Source of the DNA: Phytophthora sp. 'mugwort'
Taxonomy: Eukaryota > Oomycota > Peronosporomycetes > Peronosporales > Peronosporaceae
DNA: 64,000 nt
Direction: 5' to 3'
NCBI GenBank assembly: GCA_033558025.1
Contig: JAUCEF010000006.1
Coordinates: 4,836,001-4,900,000, forward strand
The notes under the pieces were generated by a model. It was given only the letters and a program-made list of their open reading frames with translations. It was not told the origin of the DNA and did not search any database. How positions within the stretch are numbered: position 1 is the stretch's first letter; each line of letters opens with the position of its first letter. Below, one piece after another: positions 40,572-52,315 of this stretch. The translations under genes were made by a program, and so were the position numbers.

Positions 40572-43500
40572 CTACGACTTGTTCAGCTTTGATCCGTTGA
40601 GCAGGGCGTCGTCTTGGTCATCGTCCAATGCACTTGGATTCAGAGTCGTGAGCTCTGCTATCTGACAGCATGGACAGTGACCGGCCTTGAGGTATTCAAA
40701 CTCGAAATCTTCTTCGTGGAAGAACCGGCGACAGTGTGGCGACAAGTAAATCTTGATCTCTGGAATCATGTTCTTGTAGTACTTTGGACGCAGTGCTCGG
40801 GTCGGATATTTGACGATAAAGACGTCGTTTGGACGCAGAGCGCGCAATGTGCGAGCATCCAGTTGTAAGACGCGATACTGAGCTGCTCCAGAGCGATGAC
40901 CGATACTGGAACCATACGTGGCTTGCTTGTTAAGTGCTTGCTCGAACAAGTCGACGCCGTCTTTCGCCGAGTCATCCACCGGCGCTGGTTCTTCATCGTC
41001 GAGCTTCATACTCTGAGATCCATTGCCGTAGTCGGTCTCTCGCCAGCCATCACCTGTCCGCTTACTCCCTCCTGTGTCATTAGGATGCATCAAGATGAAT
41101 GCTTCGGCTTCTTCATCAGAAATCCCGGGCTATAAGACACACACACAAAGCGGTTAATTAAGTACACAACGATATTGAAGACAAGAGAACAAACCTCAGG
41201 TTGGAACTCGACGAGCGGGAGGTTCTCGAACGAGACAAAGGACCGCACGAACGGATGACCCGAGTTGACGCACACGTCGCCGGTATTGTTCGGATTCAGT
41301 AACGGATTCACTGTGGATGAACGATAATCGACAGGTAGTAGCTCCTCACGGTCGGCATAAGGCCGTGCTTGTAGTGTCATAGCTGTGCACTCGACAATCG
41401 ACTGCCAGTCTGGACGTAGTTTCATCTGGAGAAGCTTCTCGTATGCTTGTCTGGCCAGTTTGTAGCTCTCTAGCTGCAGTGCGTGATGTCCAAGTGTGAA
41501 GAAGATATTGCCAAGTGAGATGCCTGGAGGTGGAGCAGCTATCACGACTGTATTACCTCCTCCATTCTTGCTATGACTTTCTCGAGCTGACAGCTTGTTG
41601 ACAAGGAATTGAGCAGCATGGAAGAGCGACTCAGGAGGCAACGTGGTAAACGGCTCGTCCGTGAACGCGTAGATCATGGCGTACGCATAGTAAAGCTCTG
41701 CTAAGAGTTCATTCTCGGTCGCTTCGGCGAGTCGTCCACGCTGTTCTTCGTTCAGTTCAATGATATCTCCCACTAACTGCGTAGGGTCCAAGATGGTCTT
41801 CATCTGTTGCTCACAAAGTCTCCAGTGATAATACGCAGCGGCACGGAAGCGACGTTCACTCACAGCATTGTCGATCAGCTGACAGAGCAGTTTACAGCAT
41901 TGGTCAGGTCGCTGGGCTCGAGTATAAGCTTCCAAGGCGTCGTCAAAGCGGTCTTGAGTCACCAGCCACTGCGCATAAGGCACAAAGACCTCATCTGGTC
42001 GACGAATACTGTCTCGATGTCTGTCTGCTAACCGGACAGCTTCTTCCCAGTCTTGCAATCGAATGTGCATCTGTAACAACGCGTCGAGGTCTCCAAGTTT
42101 CAAATACATATCACGAGCATGGGCGAATTGACCACCTTTTAAGAAAAAATTGGCAGCTACCGTGAGTAATCGGGAGCTGGCTGCAGCTTCAGGCTTGCGT
42201 GTGAGCTCTAAGAGTTCATGGAGCCAACCGTGCTCACCGAGGATCTCTCCAGCACGAACAAAATTCCCACTTGCAGCGTACATTTCAGCGGCCGCACGCC
42301 AGTCCTGGACATCTTCAGCCCAACGAGCTTGTGCGAGGACAAGCTGCTGGACGTCGCCAGCTTGACGAGCTGTAGCAAAGCGCTTGGCTTCATCCCACAT
42401 GCGAAGATCCGCGAACATTTTAATAGCACGGGTTGGCTCGCCACAGTCTGCGAACAGCTTCGCTGCTAGTGGGAATTTGCCCTGATGAGCCATGATTTCT
42501 GCTTGTAGAAGAGCTTTAACCTTCTTCGCAGCTTCACCGCCCACGTCTTGACTTTCTGTCTGGTTACTGCCTTCTCCTTGTGGGAGTTGTTGTTTCCAAG
42601 TCTGTTCCAGTGCATTCACGAGCTCAATGTAGCGCACGTCTCGCACACGGATAAAAGCCTTTCGTGCTACTGAAAAGCGCATGTTTTTAAGAGCTTCCCA
42701 CGCCAACAAGCGCCAATCTGCAGCTGTGACGCCCAAGCATGACACAGCGTAAGCTTGAGCGAACTTATTCTGCTCGAGATATCGATACAAAGGTGCAGAT
42801 TGCGGCACGTCGACCGTTTGAACGCTCAACGCACTGAGAGAGAAGACTTTGGAGCCCGAAAAACCCACGACAAAGCCTTGCATCCGTTGCGTGTGGCCTG
42901 GGAACTGACCCGCACGGATCTTGAGCTGTCCATTACCACCAAAGCACAGCATATCCTCGCACTCAGTGTTCCAAGCCACACTATTTGTGGCACTTTCTTC
43001 AAACAAAAGCTGTTTTGTGGTTAAATCGTACACCAGACACTTGTGCGAATCGTCCACAACTGCGAGCTTTTCTCGACTGTCAAGACACACGAAAGGTTAA
43101 TATACTTTTGAAAAAAAAACTACTACAGGAGAATAAAAAACAATTAAAAACACTCACTTTGCGCTGATGTCGAGACACGAGATTGGGCTATTTTGCTGGA
43201 TGAGAGGAATTGGAAAAGGATTATTGATGAAAATCTGCCACACCGAGCCGTCCTTTAATCCAACAAGAAGACCTTCACGTCCAGCAGCACCACCCGTGAC
43301 CTTGATATACCGGATCAACGACTCCATGACCCACTCGCGCTCCTTTCGCCCGGTGAAATCGTACTGTTGCAACTTTTGCTTCTGGCACAGGATAAAGTGC
43401 AAACTCGTGACGACCAACAAGCTGCACGGAAGGTCTTTCGTGATACGTTCCTTCACTCGATAGTGCATATCGTAGCTGGCATTGGCATTAGTCGACGCGC

Positions 43501-44763
43501 CGTTCCCGTTGTTGCCTGCGAGCTCGTAGATGATAATTCGGTCTGAAAGTTGCACTGCAAGACGATCGCGATATACACTGAGCTTCTTGACGCAGTCACG
43601 AGTCTTGATTCGAACTTTTTGCTCCGTCATTAAATGCTGGACGATCACATCTGTGAGATGCTCGCGGTATGCGTAACGCTCTTGGTAGATGCCATGCACC
43701 GTGCCAAATACGAGGCAATAGATGGACAGCGTGCCGTCTTCCCCGCCTACGCCGACAAAATTCGTCTTTGGTCGAGCTTTGATAGTCCATATCCAACTTT
43801 CCTGTTCGCAAATCCTGTCCAATGTCAACCCAAATTGGTGAATACATCAATGTGGTAGTACCGTATTGAGCAGTGCAGACGTACCCGACGAGGAAAATAC
43901 CGTCTTTCGTGTAGAGTCCAGCCTTCCGGTTAGTGCCAGTTACGAGGAGATACTTGCCTTTACTACACGAAATTAAAAAAAACATAAAAAACATTTCCAA
44001 AACGAAATAGTTAAAGCTTTGCATCAAAGGGTCCAAGCAAAAATACACAGGGAAATTACCTGAAGTATGTGAGGCTCGTGGGGTTGAACGCAAGCTTTCG
44101 AGCTTTGCCCTGCATGACGCCACTCGGTGTGTAAAATGCCAGTGTCCGATCCCAGGATCCGACCGCGAGGATATCCGTCGAGGCATCTTCATGTGCTGGA
44201 CTCCAAGCCAGCGCCCAGACCGGCGCATTGGATCTCTCAATAAGTCTCTTCTCGGCGCCGAGCTTGTCTCGCACCGTAATGTTGCCATTGAGCAGGCCAA
44301 GTGCCAGCAGCTGGCCATCCTTGCTCCAACAGGCCGAGAGTATTTTGGCCACAACCTTATGCTTGGCCACCGACTTCTGCTCTGGAGCCCAGAGACCAAA
44401 GTCTGACGCTGTACAGCTCGCAAGACATTGCGACTGAGGGTTGTAAGCCAACTTCTGGATGCTGTCGTTGTGCGTATACTTGAGGATCCCTTCGGCCTTG
44501 TCCGTCCAGATGATGACGATGTTGTCCGCCCCACCCGAAGCGAACCGTTTGCCGTCGTGCGAATAGTCCACGGCGTATACTATGCCCTTATGACCTTTTA
44601 GCGAGTGTAACAACGTGCCGTCCACGGCGTCATACACCAACACGCGCGTGCCCACGGCCGCCACAAGTTGCGTCCCGTCCGGCCGAAAAGCCAAATCCTG
44701 CACCACAAATTTCTCACCATTGCGCTCGGGCACTTTATCGGTCCATGCCAACACACTACGCAT
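40572..44763 (-). CDS. IFT122: Intraflagellar transport protein 122 homologue
   Basis: Five exons, 44763-44060, 43962-43885, 43814-43158, 43076-41195 and 41129-40572, with introns of 65-97 bp, all GT-AG and phase-consistent, give 1292 aa (human IFT122 is about 1240). N-terminal WD40 repeats form a propeller (DLAFRPDGTQLVAAVGTRVLVYD; GIVYAVDYSHDGKRFASGGAD), followed by the very conserved EQESWIWT and YQERYAYREHLTDVIVQHL. A long TPR-like helical solenoid comes next. The C-terminus has PFVRSFVSFENLPLVEFQPE-PGISDEEA and a small zinc-binding-like end (HCRRFFHEEDF...HCPCC). There the first Cys of the usual CxxC is Ser. IFT122 is a core IFT-A subunit needed for retrograde transport and membrane-protein entry in cilia, here zoospore flagella. 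A Tubby-like gene lies 205 bp upstream on the same strand. Confidence 0.95.
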
Positions 44764-44968
44764 GGTTCAGTAAGGTGAGATCGTCGAGCAGGATGGAGTT
44801 AAAGCACTGCACGAATGCTCAGAGAGGACGCCAAGGTGAAAAGTCGCGGATACATTGGATCTTGAAAAGCCGTTGAATATTTCTTAGATATTTCTATTAG
44901 GATAATCCTAACTTTTGAATTTTGGTTTCTTCTGTTTTTTATTCCAGTGACCTCTACGGTTTGGTCAA

Positions 44969-47900
44969 TTATCGTTGTTTGGTATCGAATCGACTGAGGC
45001 TGATAGCGAAGGCTTGCAACATAGACAGCGGATACTGGAAATCCATATTGAAGCAGTCTTTGCCGACCTTGCCAAGTTGTAAAAGCACGTATTCTTGAGG
45101 GAGTGAGACAGTGCCTTGGTCTTCATACACAAAATCCGAGTACGATTTTCGATACTGATCGCGCATTTGCTCGCTCGTTGGCTCCGAGTGCACCAACTGG
45201 AAGTTCTTGACGGATACACACGTGGCGCGACTGCGGAAATCCACGATGCAGGACGAGAGTGGGTCGTACTTGGTCTCCCGCTTGTGCAGGAAGACGAAGT
45301 TTGAAGCGTCCATGACGTTTTGACCGCCCTATTTAAATACAAACAGTTAATGAGACTCTGGTTTCTTCCAACTAACCACAAGAACTGGATTACGTACAGC
45401 TGCTGTGATGTTACGGACGTGCTCTTCCATCATCTGATCACGAGAAAGTGGTCGCCATTCGAGGTAACCTTGACCGTTCTCTAAAGTTGCAGGGAGAATC
45501 ACCTCCATCTTGCGAGGATATGGCTGCACAGTACGAGAAAATAGTAAGCGTTGTTGTTAACTAACCGAGATCCATGCTAAATACTAAACGCACCTTCTTC
45601 GAATAATGGTACCGAATTACTGCGAGCTCCGCTCGAATGCTTTGTCGTAACTCGTCGTCAACCTCACAATCCGAGTCTAAGTCTTCGGGGTTGTCTCCTT
45701 GGTCGTACAGACAATACTCCATTAGGCTGGTGGATGATCGTAACTTGCCAATGTACTGATGACTCCGCATCATTCGAGAAAGGAACAAGTCGTCTCTGGT
45801 CAGGGGTATCAAATAGCAAAGTTTAGTGTCTTGCATCTCCTCTTTAATTAAGCCAAAAGACGAACCTGTTCATGGAGATGACATAATGTGACGTGATGCG
45901 GCTTGCGGCTTTCTTCCGTGCGTACATAATTGGACGTCCACTGGAGCTGTTGACTTCGAGGAGTAACGTGTAAATAGGCGCGAGCTTGTTTGGCCCGCTG
46001 TCATTCCTCTCTATAAAACACTTGACGATTTGACCACGACCACACTCGAGTGGCCGTTTGACAAACTCTAACAAGTGATCGGGAATGTACGGTACGCTCT
46101 TGGGGTTGAAAAACTAGTCGTACAGAAAAATAAGTCAGCAAATATGTGAGTACAGATTTGAGTTCATCAAGAAAACTATTGCACCTGAGCTTGGATTTTC
46201 TTGGGCTCGTCCTGCTTGCTTCGATGTCTTTCCTTGCGTTTGTCACGTGTTTTCTCCCTGTCGTGGTCGCGTTCGCGATCTCTGTCCCTGTTTTCTCGAA
46301 TTTCTCGACCGCTGGACTCTTTCGGGCTTTCGTCGCTGTTGGTGCTCACGATTTTGTCCTTCTTGTCGAAAGAGGAAGCGCGCGACTCATCGTGTTCACG
46401 GTCGCACTCTTCGTGCTCGTTACCAACGTGCTCGTCGTCGCGAGGAGAGCGAGATTCTCGCTTCATCTTGCGCAATTCGTCGTAGATATCCTCGTGCGTA
46501 GCGTTGCGTCGTAAAATGGCCTCGTTGTCTTCCTTTTCATCGTCAAAGTTGTGTCCTTTGTGTACATTCCTAGCGTCATCGGATACAGTGGTGGACGAAC
46601 GATTACTGACACTTGGCTTGGGAGGACCGTGCTTGCTTTCAATGACGATCTCCGGGTCATCTTCATGCTCCACAGACTTTTGCTCCTTTTTCGCGTCGGG
46701 TTTGTCATCGTCAAGGAATGGGATTTCTTCGACGTCTTCAAACGAGTCGTCGAGATTCGGGATTGGTCGAGAACTTTTCGAGTTGGCATTACCGTCCGAC
46801 TTTGGCTCGGCTTCGATGGCTTTGACTTCTCGCTTCTTGACAACGATCACCTCTACCTCCGGGACGTTGAGTCGTGGCTGGCCGCTGAATTGTGCCGCCA
46901 TTCCCATTTTCGTCGTGAACGCTCCGGGATTTTCCTTCTCTTTGACCGATGGCATGCTCGTTCGTCGAGAAAGTTCTATTTCCTCCTCAGAGTTCCGACT
47001 ACGTGCTGATAATGCTGCAGTCGTGTCGTTCAGCACCTCCATCGTGCTCTTCATGACCAAAGGAGGCTTCATAACGGGAGGCTTTGCCGATAGAGGGACC
47101 TTGGCAGGTGCAGTTGCGGGAGGACGTTGGATTGGAGGTGCAGCCTTTGGAGGCTTCATCTTGCCTGTGTTCGTACTAATGAGTTCATCCCCCATAATAT
47201 CAACTGGAGCAGTTCTTGGAGTAAGTTTCGCTTCTGTACGGACCCTAGCTGACGTTGGTGGGGTACGTTTAACATCCGGCTTTGACATTAGAGGACCGAT
47301 CGGAGACTTTTCGTCTCCTTTGCTTTCACTATCAGGAGCGCATGGAAAACTGACAGGCTTTGCTACAGTTTTGGGCGGTGCGGTTGATGGTGGAGCCACC
47401 AACGGGGCTGACGACGGTCCCATTGCTTTCATCTGTCGATCAGTCGGAGGTCCTGCTTTGGCTTGCGCTCCACCTGGTGGTGGGGCACCTGAAGGCGGTC
47501 GAGCAGCTCCTCGAATCTTGGCTACAGACGCACTTGGAGCACCTGCACCTGGCGGAGGTCCATTTGGTGGCGGCAACGACGCTTTGGATCGAAATGCCGC
47601 TGCTGCAGACCCCCCAGTCTTTGGTGGAGGGTTGGATGGAGGTGGCAACGCTTTCTTCTTTGTTGTCGGATCTCCACTAGGAGCTCCTCCCTGTAGTGAT
47701 ATGATTATTTGAGTTTTATCTTGTCAAATATTTTTTTTGTTCTCGTACTATTCAAATGATGAACAACTCACCTTTGTATCTGCATTTGCAGTTAGAGGAG
47801 GAGCCATTTTGGGTGGGGCTCTCATGGTACGAGGACTGTAGTGCACCATTGAAAATGGGTTGAGAGGGGAAAGTGGCATCATAGCTGGGTGCACTTACGT

Positions 47901-48107
47901 TGAGGAAGCTTCGGCACCTGTAACCTTGCTTTCGTCAGACCTTTTCTCGTCGGCCATGGCCATTGATTTTCTTGCTCTCGAGTTTGTACGTGGGGCGGCC
48001 CTCAAACTACTTGGCGTAACGGACAGAGAGGCGCAACTCGAAACTCCTTCGAGACCTCTGAGCCCTATTTCGAGAGCCACTTGACGTGAGACCTTTGTGT
48101 CCGTCAT
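44969..48107 (-). CDS. Tubby-like protein (TULP-type)
   Basis: Seven exons: 48107-47899, 47835-47772, 47690-46185, 46113-45866, 45795-45594, 45523-45377 and 45328-44969 give 911 aa. Residues 1 to about 593 are disordered (Pro/Ala-rich, then Lys/Glu/Asp/Arg-rich, ending HDREKTRDKRKERHR). The C-terminal 318 residues form a Tubby domain with the basic phosphoinositide-facing stretch MYARKKAASRITSHYVIS, SHQYIGKLRSSTSLMEYCLYD, ELAVIRYHYSKK-PYPRKMEVI, VMDASNFVFLHKRETKYDP, CVSVKNFQLVHSE and the signature QLGKVGKDCFNMDFQYPLSM then AFAISLSRFD. Tubby domains bind PI(4,5)P2; TULP3 also binds IFT-A and carries membrane cargo into cilia. Starts at 47963 or 48140 are also possible, since the first exon frame is open upstream. 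The exon 3 donor (GTGCAA) is weak, but the frame requires it. Confidence 0.9.
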
Positions 48108-48255
48108 GCAAAAAATGCTAGAACTGTGCGTGACTAACATTCTGGTTAGGGAGACCTTAACACCAGCACCATAAAAAATCGTACTTAAGTACTTCTTGAA
48201 GTATTTTTTTTCTCGGATTCGCATCTGCCATTTTGCTCGACTTATCACATACGTT

Positions 48256-49977
48256 TCACGCGTTTGAAGAGATTTGCGTTGACTCCAAGGCAAACCGCAG
48301 TAGATGGGTTTCTAGTCCAGAAAAGTTGAAAGCAGCGATTTCTTGAATGTAGAAATTTGGATTGCGGTACACGTCTCGCCGTCCGAAGCACTTTTGGTTC
48401 GCCTCAAAGTCCAAATCTACTCGAAACATCTGAATCTCGTAATTTTTCCGACTTGAGTCCTTGCGGAAACGCATGAGATGCGTCCAAATCGCTGGATCTG
48501 CATACCTATCCACAAAAGCAGGCGTCACGTCGACAGCATCACGAGTTTTCTCGTGCAAACCTGTATTTTCTGTTAATTTCCCCGTAATTTTGTGCTGATT
48601 TCGGTGCATAAAGAGCACTTGTCCATCTTCATCATGCTGAACCATCGTCATCCCACAGAAATCAGATCGAGGCCAGGTATCGTAGATGATCCCAGCCATT
48701 CCAGGAGGAGTCTGGATCATTTTAAACGGAACCTCAAGTTTCAGCCATGCTAACCGGAAGAGATCCTTATCACCCCACACAAGTCTCAGAGACGAGAAGA
48801 AATCTGGGCGTTGAAGAGCGTAGAATCGCACGAGCTCCAATGGAGCAGCGTGTCGTGTTCGATCCACAACTAACTGCCCGCTCTCCTGCTCAAACATATC
48901 GACAAACTGCATGTCCATCAACTCCCAGAGTAGTGAATTCTCGTGTACTCCAAATAACGAGTTGTCAGGATGCCAGAAGTCGGGCCAGAAGATCGCTCCA
49001 GTCTTCACGAACTCCGGAGATTTAAACAAGAAGCTTGGGTCGCGCACTGGGACGTTATCTGCATCTAGAAACAGCACACGGTCGAACGTGCTATGGTAAA
49101 TAGCATGAATTTTCGCCACAAATCGTTTAGCTAGCGGATTGTTGATCTCTCGCAACGTGATGTTGCCTTGTGTTCGAGCGAGGTGTCTCAATGGCTCTAG
49201 AATTGCGTTATTTCCCTTCAGTTCATCCGGGCGGAACCAAATCTCAATGGACAACTGACAGTGCAGCACGTCGCGCAGCACACGAATGGTAGCATAAGCA
49301 CTGGCAAGAAGTTTCGGATACACCACCATGACGATGCCATCACGTGGCTCTGCGTCGCGCTCATCCACGTTTGGCAGCTTGAAATTCAGTTTAAGTGCTA
49401 CTACTGCCGTTTTGTGAGCTTCCACTCGAAATTTCACAAACTCTGGTGCGTCCTTACAGCGGAACGGCACTGTATGGCTTAAACTGTTGCAATGTCTTCG
49501 CATAACTCGGAATCTCTCGCCAGAATCCGCATCTTCCACCTCGCAGTATCCGCTCTCACCTTTTGAGATTATCTGTGTACAATTTTGGTACTTCTCTGGA
49601 TCTCTCGCTCCTTCTGGAGTACATCCACGCGTAGCTCTCCAGCCCAAACACGTGAGATTCCTCTTCCTCGTATCTCCCGGTGGGAAATCTCTAAGCTCTG
49701 GCGAGAGATGCAGCCTCCCCTGAAGCTCAGGCAACAAATTTGGCACCGGGTTCTGCTGTCTGTCACTGTTCCTATCGATTAACGAAGCATCAAACCGCGA
49801 CGTGAACGCCCCGAGACTGTGAGCTGACCAGAACAGCACCGCAGAAGCGTAAAGAATCGTCCCAAGGAGTAAAATTCGACGTGTCGGGGTCTTGGGTCGA
49901 GTCCACGGAAATCGTGGGGGTTCTAGCGAAGGTTTCTTCGGTGAATAAACTTCCGGTGTCGCGTCGTTAAGCGGCAT
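48256..49977 (-). CDS. GT71 (MNN1-like) mannosyltransferase
   Basis: Intronless, 573 aa from the ATG at 49977. Type II membrane topology: a short cytoplasmic Pro/Lys-rich end and one hydrophobic anchor (ILLLGTILYASAVLFWS), then a luminal stem with several Cys. The catalytic domain starts near DGIVMVVYPKLLASAY. The DxD motif DADNVPVRDPSFLF (nucleotide-sugar and Mn2+ binding) is followed by FVKTGAIFWPDFWHPDNSLF and SGQLVVDRTRH, the hallmark pattern of GT71/Mannosyl_trans3 enzymes. In yeast these add alpha-1,3-mannose to N- or O-glycans in the Golgi; acceptor and linkage here are inference. The gene ends about 150 bp from the proposed Tubby start, on the same strand. Confidence 0.88.
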   Translation of the reverse strand: MPLNDATPEVYSPKKPSLEPPRFPWTRPKTPTRRILLLGTILYASAVLFWSAHSLGAFTSRFDASLIDRNSDRQQNPVPNLLPELQGRLHLSPELRDFPPGDTRKRNLTCLGWRATRGCTPEGARDPEKYQNCTQIISKGESGYCEVEDADSGERFRVMRRHCNSLSHTVPFRCKDAPEFVKFRVEAHKTAVVALKLNFKLPNVDERDAEPRDGIVMVVYPKLLASAYATIRVLRDVLHCQLSIEIWFRPDELKGNNAILEPLRHLARTQGNITLREINNPLAKRFVAKIHAIYHSTFDRVLFLDADNVPVRDPSFLFKSPEFVKTGAIFWPDFWHPDNSLFGVHENSLLWELMDMQFVDMFEQESGQLVVDRTRHAAPLELVRFYALQRPDFFSSLRLVWGDKDLFRLAWLKLEVPFKMIQTPPGMAGIIYDTWPRSDFCGMTMVQHDEDGQVLFMHRNQHKITGKLTENTGLHEKTRDAVDVTPAFVDRYADPAIWTHLMRFRKDSSRKNYEIQMFRVDLDFEANQKCFGRRDVYRNPNFYIQEIAAFNFSGLETHLLRFALESTQISSNA

Positions 49978-50407
49978 TGAGAAGAGGATGACAACTGGGC
50001 GTCGAGACCTGACTAGATGAGAGCTCCAGATGGGAGCATCATCGAAGGGATAATTGTTTGTGCGGTTTAGTGACAAGTCACAAAGCTAGCTCGACAATTA
50101 CTTTGTATTTTAATCCTATTTTAATAAGAATAATTGCCTGGCGCAACTTCACCACGAGCTACTATTGAATTTTTGCTGACTGGCAATTAAATGCAATGTT
50201 GCAATGTTGCAAAAATGTAAAAATGTACAATCAATAACACTCTATGAGCCGATAATCAGCAAAAGCTGAGCAGCATAACCCTTTTCCTTCTCCACGCACC
50301 AGAATCCTTAAGTAAAATTGCCCGATCCAAATAGAAACGCCGCCTCTTCCATTTCTAAATGCACAGTCAGTCTCGAGTCTGAGAACCGCACGAGAGGTCG
50401 GAAGGCC

Positions 50408-52315
50408 ATGACGTCCCGCATGGAGAACAGCGCTTCGACGCAGCTCTCATCCATCCGCAGCGGGACAGACGCGCAGCAAGAGCAACGCCACAAACTACTG
50501 GCCATGTGCCAGCGTCGCGAGCTTACGGACGTCGTGCTGCTGTTGCAGACCGAGAGTCAAGACAATGTTCAGGAGGTTGCTGCGCACCGCATCGTGCTGG
50601 CCACAGCCAGCCCCTTCTTCCACGCGCTGTTTACGAGCGGCATGAAGGAGTCCAGAGAGGTCTCGCCCCGAGTGCCGCTGCCTGGAGTCCCAGTCGCGGC
50701 CTTTGGGGAGCTGCTGAGATACATGTACATAGGCGAGCTCAGGGTCTCAGGGGACACGATTCTGGCGGTGCTCCATGCTGCCAATCGTCTGGAGCTGCAG
50801 GAGGTCGTAGAGATCTGCTGCAAACAGCTGATGCTTGAGCTAAACGTGAAGAACTGCGTGGATATTTATATGTGCTGCGAGCAGCTCCAGATGAGAGCGA
50901 CGTGCAGGCTGCTTGCTCAGGCGGCGCGCGCCATGATTGACACCTACTTTTGCGACGTATACCAGAGTGAAAGCTTCAAAAACTTGCCACTGGACGCGGT
51001 GATGAAGATCTTACGACATCAGGAAAGCTGCAGGAGTCAGGTGGATGTGCTGACGGACGACGCGGCGGTAAAAGCCTGGATGTTGCATGACCCGACGACG
51101 AGACAGAGAGAATTATCCGAGGTGTTGCTGTCACCCACTAGTGACCGTGGAGGGTTGAACTCCGAGGATGCAGCGCAGATGGTGTTAAGTCGACGGAACA
51201 GCGATAACGCTATGGTGAATAGTAAAGAGAGATTGTCATTTGTGGCAGCTGAAAAAGCAATGAACGAGGACGTTGTGAGTGTGATGGCGAGTGCGATTGA
51301 AGACAATTCCAAGCACCAGCTAACTCCGACCATTTTCGTGATTGGAGGGTTTAACAACCCTGGAGCGCTGAATACGGTCGAGTATCTGGACTTCCATCGA
51401 GGTGAATGGTACCCTGCAGCACCAATGGCGACAAGACGTTCATATAGCGGTGTTGCCGTTACCGAAGACAATAAGATTTTCGTCATGGGAGGTACTAGCA
51501 GCAGTTCACATCACCATAAGACCATGGAGATGTACGATCCAGAGGCGAATGCGTGGACACCAATGCCTCCGATGCAAAATGCAAGAAGTTACCTTGGTGC
51601 AACAGTTGTGGGGAACTTTATCTACGCTGTCGGCGGATTTAATGGCCAAGCACATTTGTCATCAGTTGAACGATTCAATCTTCAAACCCAGCAATGGGAG
51701 AGTGTGCCGTCACTCTCAACAGGACGTAGTGGACTTGCAGTACTTGCGCTGAACGGGCTTATGTATGCTATTGGTGGGTATGACGGCAGGAAACACTTGA
51801 AAAGCGTAGAGGTGTTTGATCCACAGGCCAACCAGTGGTCGTCTCAGGCGAGTATGCGGTATGCCCGCAATGGCCCCGCGGCGGTGGTGCAGGAGCACAG
51901 CAACAGCATCTTGGTCTTTGGAGGTGAGTCTCGCCATGGAGCAAGAATGAACACAAGCGAGCGATTAGATTTGAATAGCGGTATTTGGAGTGACGTCGAT
52001 GCCTTTGTAGACTGTCGCAGCGGGCATGTAGCCTTCAGCTTCCTCAGCGAGTCATTTCTGTTTTGCTTGGGCGGATCCAACAAGAAAGACGAGTACTTGG
52101 ATACTGTGCACCGATACGACTATTTATCCAAACAGTGGACACCTCACTCGCAAATGCGAGCTCAACGTTGCGGGCTGAACGTCGCTGTGGTGAAGACATC
52201 TTCACATGCTGAGTGTTTTGCAGCACAGAAGCAGAGAGAACAGCAAATGTACAAACCGTCATCCTACGTTTGTCGAACGCACTACGCGGGAATGAACTCA
52301 GCCCTTGGGGCATGA
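50408..52315 (+). CDS. BTB-BACK-Kelch (KLHL-like) protein
   Basis: Intronless, 635 aa from the ATG at 50408. The frame is open to 50318 but only from a TTG. A BTB/POZ domain (about residues 32-140, LTDVVLLLQT...AAHRIVLATASPFFHALF) is followed by a BACK domain (about 145-245) and six Kelch blades (about 309-610). The blades are marked by double-Gly strands at IFVIGGFNN, IFVMGGTSS, IYAVGGFNG, MYAIGGYDG, ILVFGGESR and LFCLGGSNK. The usual role is a Cullin-3 ubiquitin ligase adaptor, with BTB binding CUL3 and Kelch binding the substrate. The length and order are typical of animal KLHL proteins. It is divergent from the GT71 gene, with a 430-bp shared upstream region. Confidence 0.93.
   Translation: MTSRMENSASTQLSSIRSGTDAQQEQRHKLLAMCQRRELTDVVLLLQTESQDNVQEVAAHRIVLATASPFFHALFTSGMKESREVSPRVPLPGVPVAAFGELLRYMYIGELRVSGDTILAVLHAANRLELQEVVEICCKQLMLELNVKNCVDIYMCCEQLQMRATCRLLAQAARAMIDTYFCDVYQSESFKNLPLDAVMKILRHQESCRSQVDVLTDDAAVKAWMLHDPTTRQRELSEVLLSPTSDRGGLNSEDAAQMVLSRRNSDNAMVNSKERLSFVAAEKAMNEDVVSVMASAIEDNSKHQLTPTIFVIGGFNNPGALNTVEYLDFHRGEWYPAAPMATRRSYSGVAVTEDNKIFVMGGTSSSSHHHKTMEMYDPEANAWTPMPPMQNARSYLGATVVGNFIYAVGGFNGQAHLSSVERFNLQTQQWESVPSLSTGRSGLAVLALNGLMYAIGGYDGRKHLKSVEVFDPQANQWSSQASMRYARNGPAAVVQEHSNSILVFGGESRHGARMNTSERLDLNSGIWSDVDAFVDCRSGHVAFSFLSESFLFCLGGSNKKDEYLDTVHRYDYLSKQWTPHSQMRAQRCGLNVAVVKTSSHAECFAAQKQREQQMYKPSSYVCRTHYAGMNSALGA

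Noticed and set aside
43596..44534. 312-codon minus frame overlapping IFT122 exons 1-3
   Set aside because: Reads through two introns and is in the wrong frame in exons 1 and 3, where WD40 motifs are clear in the other frame; only the short second-exon part is real.
46504..47712. 402-codon plus frame rich in Ser, Gly and Phe
   Set aside because: It is the antisense shadow of the low-complexity third exon of the Tubby-like gene; it has no domain and unnatural composition.
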